NCBI GenBank assembly: GCA_024398965.1
Contig: JAKSIF010000007.1
Coordinates: forward strand, 82,588 to 146,587
Reading direction: 5' to 3'
Source: Fibrobacter sp.
GTDB lineage: Bacteria > Fibrobacterota > Fibrobacteria > Fibrobacterales > Fibrobacteraceae
DNA length: 64,000 nt
Positions 17,755 to 26,441 of this stretch are shown in pieces. The notes beneath the pieces were generated by a model that was given only the letters and a program-made list of their open reading frames with translations, searched no databases and was not told the origin of the DNA. Numbering within the stretch: the first letter of the stretch is position 1; each line of letters starts with the position of its first letter. A program made the position numbers and the translations under genes.

Positions 17755-19578
17755 ATGAAGTTCGCTAATGCCGCAAAATTTATTGTAGCTGCAGCCGTAT
17801 TTACTGGCGTTGCAATCAGTGACTCTACGTCATTTACCATTCACGTGATTGGCGACTCTACTGTTTGTAATTACAAGGAAAGTGCCTATCCGCAAACAGG
17901 TTGGGGCCAGGTTCTCGCTCCCTTCTTTGATGATTCCCGTGTAAAGGTCATCAACTACGCCATTGGCGGCCGCAGCTCCAAGTCTTTCATCAACGATGGT
18001 CGCCTGACCGAAGTGCTGAACAACACTCAGCCCGGCGACTACATCTTCGTGCAGATGGGCACCAACGACCGCGACTACTCCAAGGCCGACCGCTACGTTC
18101 CCATTGACTCCAGTGCCTACTGGTTCCAGAAGTACGTTGATGGTGCCAAGAGCAAGGGGGCTCACATTGTGCTCATGAGCCCTCTGATGCTGAATACTTA
18201 CCCGCGTAATGTGTTTGACAACAATCTTACCGATGCGTCTCACAAGGGTAAGGAATATCCTGTAAAGGATAAGATTGCTGAAGTTGCCAAGAAGAACGGC
18301 GTTCCCTTTGTCGATCTTACCACCAAGACTTACAATCTGTATAAGCAGCTCAGTTCCGCCTATATTTCCCGCTACATCTTCAAGATGTTCCTGCCGGGTG
18401 AATATCCCAATTATCCCGCTGGCGTAACCAACGACGGAACCACCCATTTCCAGGAAACAGGCTCTGTGGTGCATGCCCAGATGATTGCGGAAGGCCTGCG
18501 CGAGAACTTGAACAATTCCAGCGTGAACGCTTCCGAAAAGGCTGCCTTGACGACCTTGGTCGGAACACTCAAGCCGACTTTCAAGTTGACCGTAAAGGCA
18601 AACATTTCCGGTAGTGGCCTTATTACTCACAATCAGTATCTGCCGGGTGGTGCAGCCTTGAATCTTCATGTTTCTCCGGGCAGTTTCGGCAAGAGGTTCC
18701 AGTATTGGGCCGACGATGACTGCAATAAGGTGACTGCCGACTCCAACTACTATAAGGTGGCCATGCCGTATCGCGACATCACTTACACGGCAATTTTTGA
18801 AGGTGGTGCCCAGTGTGTTACGACCGCTCATGGTGCGGAAAATACGCCGAATCCTGGCTCTAGCTCTAGCGCCGGTGACGTAGGGCCTTCTTCTAGCAGC
18901 AGTGAGGTAGTCCGGTTTGAAATTCTGAAGGGTACGGCAGATTGGCCTAGTGTCAGCGATATGTCTTATCCGAACATTGGTGAAGATAGTCAGGGTTGGA
19001 CCGAAGCAAACCATGTCGGCTTCGAAGGCAAGGGCTTCTTTAACTTTGACAACCGAATTGGCTCCTACGCAACCTACAAGATGACCTCTTATCAGTCCGC
19101 TTCCAATGCAAGAATGTTTATCCGTTACTGCAACGGTAAAACAACTGCAAGCAAGATGAGCGTCAAGGTAGACGCCAAGACTTACGAAGTGGAATTCCCG
19201 CCTAGCGGTTCCTGGGATAAGTGGGACACGGTCTATGTGGATGATGTATGGCTGGATGCCTGCGATTTCGACTTGATCATGACCTCCCTTACTTCTGATG
19301 GTGGCCCCAATGTGGACATGATCGGCTTTGACATCAAGGACGTTTATCGCATTGGCGCTGAACCTGAGGAAACTCCGGTGGAATCCAGTAGTTCCAGCAG
19401 CTCCGAAGTCGAAATTGCCCCTGGTAGCAGTTCCAGTAGTGATGATTCTGTCACTGCCATAGTAAGGCGTTATGTGCCGCAATACGAAAACCTGAAACAA
19501 GGTCGTTCTGTGAATCTTTTAGGACGAACCGTTTCTGGTTCCAAGCAGGCTCACGGTCGATATTTCAAGACTAAGTAG
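17755..19578 (+). CDS. Second SGNH rhamnogalacturonan acetylesterase-like protein with CBM35-like module
   Basis: The 607-residue protein has a signal peptide, then an SGNH domain with Ser35 in HVIGDSTVCNYK, INYAIGGRSSKSF and QMGTNDRDYS. The catalytic His lies in NDGTTHFQETG. Here the nearest Asp is four residues before His instead of the usual three, a possible shift in the triad. A repeat domain (FQYWADDDCNKV), two Ser-rich linkers and a CBM35-like module follow. The ATG at 17755 is only 7 bases after the previous stop, so the two esterase genes are coupled. Substrate is inferred from the PL11 neighbours. Confidence 0.86.
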   Translation: MKFANAAKFIVAAAVFTGVAISDSTSFTIHVIGDSTVCNYKESAYPQTGWGQVLAPFFDDSRVKVINYAIGGRSSKSFINDGRLTEVLNNTQPGDYIFVQMGTNDRDYSKADRYVPIDSSAYWFQKYVDGAKSKGAHIVLMSPLMLNTYPRNVFDNNLTDASHKGKEYPVKDKIAEVAKKNGVPFVDLTTKTYNLYKQLSSAYISRYIFKMFLPGEYPNYPAGVTNDGTTHFQETGSVVHAQMIAEGLRENLNNSSVNASEKAALTTLVGTLKPTFKLTVKANISGSGLITHNQYLPGGAALNLHVSPGSFGKRFQYWADDDCNKVTADSNYYKVAMPYRDITYTAIFEGGAQCVTTAHGAENTPNPGSSSSAGDVGPSSSSSEVVRFEILKGTADWPSVSDMSYPNIGEDSQGWTEANHVGFEGKGFFNFDNRIGSYATYKMTSYQSASNARMFIRYCNGKTTASKMSVKVDAKTYEVEFPPSGSWDKWDTVYVDDVWLDACDFDLIMTSLTSDGGPNVDMIGFDIKDVYRIGAEPEETPVESSSSSSSEVEIAPGSSSSSDDSVTAIVRRYVPQYENLKQGRSVNLLGRTVSGSKQAHGRYFKTK

Positions 19579-19592
19579 TTTGGAAAAATAAA

Positions 19593-19621
19593 ACTCAGGG
19601 TGAAATTCCTTGAGTTTTTTT
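19593..19621 (+). terminator. Terminator of the PL11-acetylesterase set
   Basis: ACTCAGGG (19593-19600) pairs with CCTTGAGT (19608-19615), one pair being G-U, followed by a T-run to 19621. It separates the lyase/esterase genes from the TIGR02147 regulator. Confidence 0.85.
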
Positions 19622-19638
19622 GATTCAAAACACTTTTT

Positions 19639-19723
19639 ACACGGAAAAAGACCGTGTATTAAAAAATGTGGACAAAAATTTGTCTCAAAGTGTGGACTTT
19701 TAGCTATATTGTAGGGGTATAAT
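19639..19723 (+). promoter_or_regulatory. Promoter and motif pair upstream of the TIGR02147 gene
   Basis: A hairpin ACACGG / CCGTGT (19639-19657) is followed by AAAATGTGGACAAAA (19663-19677) and AAAGTGTGGACTTTT (19687-19701), variants of the motif before both PL11 genes. TGGACT (19693-19698) and TATAAT (19718-19723) can be -35 and -10 with a 19-base spacer. This layout would allow the regulator to control itself. Confidence 0.55.
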
Positions 19724-19747
19724 TTACCTGTAAATATTTATTGCACG

Positions 19748-20695
19748 ATGATTAATTTATTTGAATATCTGAACTACCGTGATTTCTTGAAAGACGCTTA
19801 CGAAGAACGCCATGCTGGCGATTGGCGCTTTAGCCACCGCTATATTGCAGAGAAGGCCGACTTTGATGCATCTATGTTCAATAAGATTCTGCAAGGCAAG
19901 CGTAATCTGACGCCTCGACTTGTGTCGGTTTTTGCAGATATTTTTTGTAATGATGATCGTGAGAAAAAGTATTTTGCTGACATGGTGGCCTTCAACCAGG
20001 CCAAGAACCATTCTGAAAGCCGCCAGTACCTAGAAAAGCTGGTTGCAACTAAGGAATGCAAGGTTGAAAATGTGGCCAAGGACCAGTTCGAGTACTTCGA
20101 TAACTGGTACCATGCGGTAATTCGTGAATTGGTGACTTTCTACCCCTATGTGGGAGACGATGCCGCCCTCGGTTTGATGGTGCGTCCGCCTATTACCGCC
20201 AGCCAGGTCAAGTCTTCCATTGCCCTTCTTGAACGCTTGAATATGATCAAGAAGAACGAGCAGACCGGTTTTTATGAACAGACCCAAGGCTTGATTTCCA
20301 GCGGTACGGAATCTTACAGTACCGCCGTGAATTCCTACATCCAGCAGAATTTGAAGGTTGCTCAAACTGCCATAGACCGATTTGAACGTGACGAACGCAA
20401 TCTTTCCACTTTGGCTTTTGGTTGCAACGAAGATACCTATAAGGAACTTGTCGAAATGGTTCGCCGTTTCCGTCGCGAGGTCCTGGCAAAGGTAGGGCAG
20501 TGTCAAAAGCCCAATCGTGTTTTTCAACTGGGCATGCAGTTGTTCCCGTTGTCCGACCCCTATCCTCCTCCTCAGCGCCGAGGACGTAAACGCCGTATTC
20601 GCGGTGCAGAAATAAAAGACGGGGAAGGCCGCGCAGTCAATGGCTCTGGCAACGAGCCGGTCCAGGAATTGCCGGAGGAGGTGAACAATGGCTAA
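19748..20695 (+). CDS. TIGR02147-family (Fibrobacter paralogous) putative regulator
   Basis: The 315-residue protein opens with INLFEYLNYRDFLKDAYEER and continues RYIAEKADFDASMFNKILQGKRNLTPRL, a helix-turn-helix-like segment typical of the TIGR02147 family expanded in Fibrobacter. The middle is helical, with a second winged-helix-like part (SSIALLERLNMIKKNEQTGFY). The C-terminus is a basic tail (RRGRKRRIRG) of low complexity. The family's role is thought to be transcriptional control but is poorly documented. Its position between the esterases and the PL1 lyase, and its 8-base overlap with the latter, suggest that it controls the pectin cluster. Confidence 0.82.
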   Translation: MINLFEYLNYRDFLKDAYEERHAGDWRFSHRYIAEKADFDASMFNKILQGKRNLTPRLVSVFADIFCNDDREKKYFADMVAFNQAKNHSESRQYLEKLVATKECKVENVAKDQFEYFDNWYHAVIRELVTFYPYVGDDAALGLMVRPPITASQVKSSIALLERLNMIKKNEQTGFYEQTQGLISSGTESYSTAVNSYIQQNLKVAQTAIDRFERDERNLSTLAFGCNEDTYKELVEMVRRFRREVLAKVGQCQKPNRVFQLGMQLFPLSDPYPPPQRRGRKRRIRGAEIKDGEGRAVNGSGNEPVQELPEEVNNG

Positions 20696-22883
20696 GATGA
20701 AAATGCTTCAATTGGCATCTGCGTCCCTTGTTTCCTTGCTGATGCTTTCAGCCTGTTCCGAAAACAGCAAGACTGCTGCCGGAGGAACCGAGGCCGAGTC
20801 TACCATCGCCCTGCAGGTTCGACTGGCTGATGGTACGGCGGCTGCAAATGCCCGTGTACGCGCCCTGCCCGAAGGCTATCTTGCTGATGGTTTGCAGTCT
20901 GCGGAATGGACTGTGGCTGATGAATCCGGCTTTGTTGAGTTCAATGACATGGAACCGGGTGCCTATATGGTGGAAGCCCGCAATTCTGATGAGTCCAAGG
21001 ACGTTTCCGGTGCTGTTTTCTCTGTTGTCTTGGATTCGGCGGTTGCTCGAGCTGTAGATACACTGCAGCTAGACAGCCTTACCCGTATTGAAGGCTATGT
21101 GACACCGGGGCAGGGCCCCTCAGTCATCCGTATTCCGGGCCTGGAGCGCTTTGTGGTTCCCGACAGTTCCGGACATTTCGTGGTGGATAATCTTCCTGCT
21201 GGAAATTTTGACCTGGTAATCGAAAGCCGTTCCAACCGCGGTACGGTTAAACTTTCCGCTACTGCTGGCGAGACTGTTCCGGAGGTCAACTTGGGTAAGC
21301 CCCGCGGCTTTGCCGTAGAGGACTTTGAACGCTTTAGCGGAATTTCTGCTACGGGCGAAATCCTTGGAGATGGCTGGTGGTATACTTTGGATGCCGACGG
21401 CAAGAACATTATGCCCCTGTGGGACGAAACCTTGACTCGAACCTATTCCGGCAGCGATGGCTGTGCATCTGGTGGATGTGCCCGCACAACGAACCGTTTA
21501 GGATTCCTGCTGGGCGGTTTCGAAACGGAATATGCACTGCCTGGTCTTGAAACCCTGATGTTCTCTGCACGCGGTTCTGGAACCCTCCGTGTTTCCCTGG
21601 CCTATGGCAGTACCGACGATGCTTCTGAAAATGGCTTTGAGTACGAAGTAGAATTGTCCAAGGTATGGGAAGGCTATTCTATCGACATCTCCAAGATGAA
21701 ACCTTATGGAAAGGCTTCCCTCAAGAATGTCAAGGTTAGCAGAATCGACTTTAGGGTAGGGAAGGGCGATACCCTCTTCCTGGACGATGTGTTCCTTGGC
21801 GGAATCAATGAAGAATCTCTGTCTTCTGTTGCTACAGTTGAAGATGAACTGGCTTCTGACTATCCCAAGGATTGGAAGGATCACGATGCTCTGTTAAAAG
21901 AACTTGTTGGATATGGCGTTGGTACTCGAGGTGGCGCAGGCCTTCTAGACGAAAAGGAAATCACGGGTGAAATCTGTGTGGTGACCACTACGGACGACTA
22001 TATCATTGTGGAAGATACCACCAACGTAGATTCCCTTGGAAATGCTGCAACTACCGCCATCATTGCTCCGGGATCCCTTAGAGACTGTGCTTATAGGGAT
22101 ACCGCTTCGTGGATTATCTTTGAAAAGAGTGGTGTCTACAACCTTAGCACGCCCTTGAGAATGAAATCCAACAAGACTATCGATGGTCGCGGTCGCGATA
22201 TCCGTATTACTGGCATGGGAGTTCTGACCGATGTCTCTGAGAACCTGATTTTCGAGAATTTGACCTTTACTGCCCCGACAATTGCAACCAAGGATACCAG
22301 TTCACGCAGAGCATTGTCTATTCATAATGGGACACACCATGTATGGATCGACCATTGCACCTTTGAGGAATATCCTCTGGTAGAACTGGATGTCAAGCGT
22401 GGCTCTCATTCCGTAACGGTTTCCTGGTCCCGTTTTGAAAATGCTCAGACTGGCATTCTCTTTGGCCTTCCTCCGGAATCCTTTAAGGAATCGGAACAGA
22501 CCATGACCATGCACCATAACTACTTTGCCAATATGGATTGGTCTGCTGCCTTTGCACGAGCCGGCACTCTGCACGCCTATAATAACTTCTTTATGGACTT
22601 GGCACACTATGGCGTGGAATGTACTGATTCTGCCCGTTGCTACATTGAACGTAATGTCTTTAACATCGACAATACGGTGTCCCTCTATCGCCTTTGGGAT
22701 GACAAGGGTGTTGCGATAGACTCTACCGTAGGTTTTGTAAAAATGGTGGACAACTGGAATGCTGTTGTCAGCGATCCCATTCTAGGTGATGCTAACGGAT
22801 ACAAGCCTGACTATTCCTATGAGGCAGAATCGGCTGATGCTGGGCTTGCTTGGAAAGTAAAAAAGCTGGCTGGTCCACGATAG
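20688..22883 (+). CDS. Pectate lyase (PL1) lipoprotein with accessory domains
   Basis: The 731-residue protein has a lipoprotein signal (lipobox LSAC, Cys23). Two beta-sandwich segments (about 38-110 and 128-200; DLVIESRSNRG) and a jelly-roll-like domain (about 205-370; DGWWYTLDADGKNIMPLWDE) precede a PL1 domain from about residue 400. PL1 marks are GVYNLSTPLRMKSNKTIDGR, VWIDHCTF and RAGTLHAYNNFF, the last carrying the expected Arg. PL1 enzymes cleave polygalacturonate by beta-elimination using calcium. The lipid anchor would hold it at the envelope, unlike the secreted PL11 enzymes. GGAGGAGG precedes the ATG. Confidence 0.9.
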   Translation: MAKMKMLQLASASLVSLLMLSACSENSKTAAGGTEAESTIALQVRLADGTAAANARVRALPEGYLADGLQSAEWTVADESGFVEFNDMEPGAYMVEARNSDESKDVSGAVFSVVLDSAVARAVDTLQLDSLTRIEGYVTPGQGPSVIRIPGLERFVVPDSSGHFVVDNLPAGNFDLVIESRSNRGTVKLSATAGETVPEVNLGKPRGFAVEDFERFSGISATGEILGDGWWYTLDADGKNIMPLWDETLTRTYSGSDGCASGGCARTTNRLGFLLGGFETEYALPGLETLMFSARGSGTLRVSLAYGSTDDASENGFEYEVELSKVWEGYSIDISKMKPYGKASLKNVKVSRIDFRVGKGDTLFLDDVFLGGINEESLSSVATVEDELASDYPKDWKDHDALLKELVGYGVGTRGGAGLLDEKEITGEICVVTTTDDYIIVEDTTNVDSLGNAATTAIIAPGSLRDCAYRDTASWIIFEKSGVYNLSTPLRMKSNKTIDGRGRDIRITGMGVLTDVSENLIFENLTFTAPTIATKDTSSRRALSIHNGTHHVWIDHCTFEEYPLVELDVKRGSHSVTVSWSRFENAQTGILFGLPPESFKESEQTMTMHHNYFANMDWSAAFARAGTLHAYNNFFMDLAHYGVECTDSARCYIERNVFNIDNTVSLYRLWDDKGVAIDSTVGFVKMVDNWNAVVSDPILGDANGYKPDYSYEAESADAGLAWKVKKLAGPR

Positions 22884-22904
22884 TTGTCCTAAGGTAATAA
22901 GGAA

Positions 22905-22932
22905 CGTCCCCACGGAGTGGGGCGTTTTTTTT
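22905..22932 (+). terminator. Terminator of the pectate lyase gene, fused to a -10-like box
   Basis: CGTCCCCAC (22905-22913) pairs with GTGGGGCG (22917-22924) with one bulged T, followed by eight T. The T-run merges into TATAAT (22932-22937), which lies 7 bases before the next start codon. Confidence 0.85.
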
Positions 22933-22944
22933 ATAATTCGTTGC

Positions 22945-23241
22945 ATGAAACAAAAACTACCTGCCTTTATTCTGATGTTGGCGATGCCTTTTTCCATTAT
23001 TGCCTATATCAAAGTTGCCGCCATGAGTGGCTCGGAACTTTTGGGTGTGCTGGCGGCCATGGGCCTTTACATTTTTGTGTTTATCTTGCTTGCCAAGATT
23101 TTCAATTCTCGAAATAGCGAGGGATCGGAACCAGCTCCTGCGCCTTTTGATGAAATGGAAGCTACTCGAAATTTGGCTGCTAGGCTAGGAAAGGTGGCGG
23201 ATGCAGCGGCGGAAAAGAAAAATTCCGAACAGACGAAATAG
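22945..23241 (+). CDS. Small membrane protein of unknown role
   Basis: The 98-residue protein has two membrane helices (about 6-26 and 34-54) and a charged tail (about 55-98) rich in Glu, Ala and Lys. No family is recognised. The start follows directly after the terminator of the previous gene without a Shine-Dalgarno sequence; TATAAT at 22932-22937 would start the mRNA at or next to the ATG. Confidence 0.6.
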   Translation: MKQKLPAFILMLAMPFSIIAYIKVAAMSGSELLGVLAAMGLYIFVFILLAKIFNSRNSEGSEPAPAPFDEMEATRNLAARLGKVADAAAEKKNSEQTK

Positions 23242-23317
23242 AATCTTCGTTGTGGCATGCTTTTTGCATGCTTTATTTGTTTAACCCTTTTTAAAAAGGC
23301 TGATTGCCAGGTGGAAT

Positions 23318-24871
23318 ATGTCTGAAAAATTGAAGGAAGCTCTTGAACTTGTTAAGCGGACCCTTAAGGAAGTAAGAACCTATAACCAGGCTTCCTCTGT
23401 CCTGAATTTTGACCAGCAGACCATTTGTCCTTCTGCCGGTATGGAAGAACAGGGCAATATTGCCGCATTTCTTTCCAACAAGGCTTTTGCCTTGACGAAG
23501 GACTCTGCATACATTGAAGCCTGCCAATTCATTTACGATCATAGGGGAGAGCTGACCGCCGAAGTGTGCGGCGACGAAACTGCTGCGGAGTTCGACTGTG
23601 CCCTTGCAGAAAGTCTTCATCGTGATTTTGCCCGAGAAAAGAACATTTCTGCCGAGATGCAACTGGAACACTCTCAGGTCTACAACCGCGCCTTCGTCAA
23701 CTGGATCAACGCCAAGAAGGCTGCCGACTTCAGTTTATTTGAAAAGTCCCTGGGCGAGGTCCGCGAAGCGCAGCTCCAGGCCGAATCCTTGAACGATGAC
23801 CGCAAGGAGACCCCCTACGATACCATCTTCGACGGTTACGAACGGGGCCTTACCTGTGCCGATCTCGATGCTGTCTTCAACCGCTGCAAGGAACGCCTGG
23901 TGCCGCTTCTCAAACGCATCATGGCAAGTCCAAAGAAGATTCGTACTGACTTCATGAGCCGCCCTGTAACAGACGAGGCTCAGAAGAAAATGGCCCAGTA
24001 TCTGCTGGAACTGATGGGCTTTGACTTCAGTCGTGGAGCATTTTCTACTGCAGAACATCCTTTTACAACGGAACCGGGACAAAATGACGTCCGCGTGACA
24101 ACCCATTACTATCCCAATGCTTTCTACTCCAGCATGTTCAGCATCATCCATGAAGGTGGCCACGCCCTGTTCGAACAGAACCAGCCGGCGGAAAACTTCA
24201 GCCACTATATCGAGTACAACAAGACCATGGGCATGCACGAGTCCACCAGCCGCTTCTACGAAAACCGTATTGGCCGTAGCAAGGAATTCATTCACCTGAT
24301 TTTCCCCAAGTGCAAGGAAATTTTCCCGGAAGTCTTCTGCGATGTGACTGAGCAGGAATTCTATGAGGCCATGAACATCGTAACGCCCAGCTTTATCCGC
24401 ACCGAGGCCGATGAGTTCACCTACACCTTCCACGTCATCATCCGCTACGAAATCGAGAAACTGATCGTGAACGGAAATGCGGACGGCACCCCGGTGAACA
24501 TCGCCGACCTGCCCAAGCTTTGGAACGACAAGTACGAGGAGTACCTGGGCATCCGTCCCGCAAACGATAGGGAAGGTATTCTCCAGGATGTGCACTGGAC
24601 CAGCGGATTCGGCTATTTCCCCACCTACGCCATCGGCAACATGTACAATGCCATGTATTACAACAAGATGGCCACGAACTTCGACTTGCCCGCCGCAGTC
24701 CGCTCCGGGGATTTCGCAAAAATCAACGGCTGGATGAAGGAAAACGTCTGGACCCGAGCTGACCGCGAAGCCCCCAAGGATTGGCTCCGTCAAATCACGG
24801 GCCGTGAACTGACGCCCGATGACTTTTTGGATTATCTGGAAGCAAAGTATTCCGAAATCTACGAACTGTAA
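23318..24871 (+). CDS. Carboxypeptidase Taq, M32 family metallopeptidase
   Basis: The 517-residue protein has the M32 zinc motif HEGGH at residues 278-282 (SIIHEGGHALFEQ), the family segments TTHYYPNAFYSSMFSIIHEG and GMHESTSRFYEN, and the C-terminal block DVHWTSGFGYFPTYAIGNM. The length matches the family. M32 enzymes remove C-terminal residues from peptides in the cytosol. No signal peptide is present. AGGTGGA precedes the ATG. It appears to be a single-gene unit. Confidence 0.93.
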   Translation: MSEKLKEALELVKRTLKEVRTYNQASSVLNFDQQTICPSAGMEEQGNIAAFLSNKAFALTKDSAYIEACQFIYDHRGELTAEVCGDETAAEFDCALAESLHRDFAREKNISAEMQLEHSQVYNRAFVNWINAKKAADFSLFEKSLGEVREAQLQAESLNDDRKETPYDTIFDGYERGLTCADLDAVFNRCKERLVPLLKRIMASPKKIRTDFMSRPVTDEAQKKMAQYLLELMGFDFSRGAFSTAEHPFTTEPGQNDVRVTTHYYPNAFYSSMFSIIHEGGHALFEQNQPAENFSHYIEYNKTMGMHESTSRFYENRIGRSKEFIHLIFPKCKEIFPEVFCDVTEQEFYEAMNIVTPSFIRTEADEFTYTFHVIIRYEIEKLIVNGNADGTPVNIADLPKLWNDKYEEYLGIRPANDREGILQDVHWTSGFGYFPTYAIGNMYNAMYYNKMATNFDLPAAVRSGDFAKINGWMKENVWTRADREAPKDWLRQITGRELTPDDFLDYLEAKYSEIYEL

Positions 24872-25002
24872 CTTGTTGATTGTCAACGGGTTACGTGGTG
24901 TGTTTGCCGAGAATTGCCGATTTTGAGCAAAAAACGGCAAAAATCTTTAAAAAGTAGGCCTAAAATACTATCTTTGAATTTGTAATCTTAAAGGAGCTAC
25001 TA

Positions 25003-26286
25003 ATGCTTAAATCTACTCTGCAGCAGACCGATAAGGCAATCTTCGACATCATCCAGGAAGAAGCCGAACGTCAGGAATATGGCATCGAACTGATCGCCTC
25101 CGAAAACTACACCTCCAAGGCCGTCATGGAAGCTATGGGTTCCGTGCTGACCAACAAGTACAGCGAAGGCTACGTTGGCAAGCGCTACTACGGTGGTAAC
25201 GAAGTGATCGACAAGATGGAAGCTCTCGCCATCGAACGCTGCAAGCAGCTCTTTGGTTGCGACCACGCAAACATCCAGCCCCTTTCCGGTTCTCCGGCAA
25301 ACGCTGCTGTTTACATGGGCGTCCTCAAGCCGGGTGACAAGGTCCTTGGCCTCAAGCTCGACCACGGTGGACACCTTTCTCACGGCCATCCGGTGAACTT
25401 CTCCGGTATGCTCTACAACTTCGTCCAGTACGAAGTGGATAAGGAAACTGGCCGCATCGACATGGACAAGGTCCGTGAAATCGCTCTTAAGGAAAAGCCC
25501 CGCATGATCCTCGCTGGCTTCTCTGCATACAGCCGCAACCTTGACTGGAAGAAGTTCAAGGAAATCGCCGACGAAGTTGGCGCTCTCACCATGGCTGACA
25601 TTTCTCACGTTGCTGGCCTCATCGCTGGTAAGGCTATCGAATCTCCGGTTCCTTACTTCGATATCGTCACCACCACCACTCATAAGACTCTCCGCGGTCC
25701 CCGTTCTGCAATCATCATGTGCAAGGACAAGATGATCAAGAAGATCGTCAAGGGCGAAGAAAAGGAAGTCTCCCTGCCCAAGGCAATCGACGCAGGTCTG
25801 TTCCCGGGTATGCAGGGTGGTCCCCACGACCACATCAACGCTGGTAAGGCAGTTGCATTCCTCGAAGCTCTCCAGCCGGAATTCCAGGCTTATGCCCAGA
25901 ACATCATCAAGAACGCTAAGGCTATGGCCGACGAACTGATGAAGCTCGGTTACAAGATCATTTCCGATGGTACCGACAACCACCTCATGGTTGTGGACAT
26001 GACTTCCAAGGGTATCGGTGGTAAGGATGCCGAAGTCGCAATGGAAAAGGTTGGCATCTCCTGCAGCCGTTCTACCATTCCGTTCGACACTCGTAAGCCC
26101 ATGGATCCGTCCGGCGTACGTCTTGGCACTGCAGCCATCACTACCCGTGGCTTCGACGAAAATGATTCCCGCTTGGTTGCTCAGATCATCGACCGTTGCA
26201 TCCAGAACAAGGACAACGAAGAAGGCCTGAAGGCTATCCGTCAGGAAATCATCGAACTCTGCAAGAAGCACCCGCTTTATAAGTAA
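25003..26286 (+). CDS. glyA: Serine hydroxymethyltransferase
   Basis: The 427-residue protein matches GlyA in length and motifs: YGIELIASENYTSKAVMEA at the N-terminus, YYGGNEVIDKME, PLSGSPANAAVY and the PLP-lysine site TTTTHKTLRGPR with Lys228. It converts serine and tetrahydrofolate to glycine and methylene-tetrahydrofolate, supplying one-carbon units. AAAGGAG precedes the ATG. Codon use is strongly biased, as expected of a highly expressed gene. Confidence 0.97.
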   Translation: MLKSTLQQTDKAIFDIIQEEAERQEYGIELIASENYTSKAVMEAMGSVLTNKYSEGYVGKRYYGGNEVIDKMEALAIERCKQLFGCDHANIQPLSGSPANAAVYMGVLKPGDKVLGLKLDHGGHLSHGHPVNFSGMLYNFVQYEVDKETGRIDMDKVREIALKEKPRMILAGFSAYSRNLDWKKFKEIADEVGALTMADISHVAGLIAGKAIESPVPYFDIVTTTTHKTLRGPRSAIIMCKDKMIKKIVKGEEKEVSLPKAIDAGLFPGMQGGPHDHINAGKAVAFLEALQPEFQAYAQNIIKNAKAMADELMKLGYKIISDGTDNHLMVVDMTSKGIGGKDAEVAMEKVGISCSRSTIPFDTRKPMDPSGVRLGTAAITTRGFDENDSRLVAQIIDRCIQNKDNEEGLKAIRQEIIELCKKHPLYK

Positions 26287-26304
26287 GGCAAGCTTCGCGC
26301 GAAG

Positions 26305-26353
26305 AGCGCTAGTAAGCGCTAAAAAGACCGTCGGAACAAACCGGCGGTTTTTT
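26305..26353 (+). terminator. Terminator after glyA
   Basis: A first hairpin AGCGCT-AGTA-AGCGCT (26305-26320) is followed by ACCGTCGG (26327-26334) paired with CCGGCGGT (26341-26348) and six T. The second hairpin has the usual terminator form. Confidence 0.85.
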
Positions 26354-26358
26354 ATTGT

Positions 26359-26418
26359 ACTTTTGTATCACGACTATTGACTTTGCATGATACAAAAGTT
26401 AAATTAAGTGATATAAAG
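26359..26418 (+). promoter_or_regulatory. Promoter with a 12-base inverted repeat around the -35 box
   Basis: ACTTTTGTATCA (26359-26370) and TGATACAAAAGT (26388-26399) are perfect reverse complements with a 17-base spacer. The spacer contains TTGACT (26377-26382), which with TAAATT (26400-26405) gives a promoter with 17-base spacing. A further half-site, TGATATAAAG, follows at about 26409. A repressor bound here would cover the -35 box. Confidence 0.65.
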
Positions 26419-26441
26419 ACAAAAGGGGTTGGAGGTTTTTT

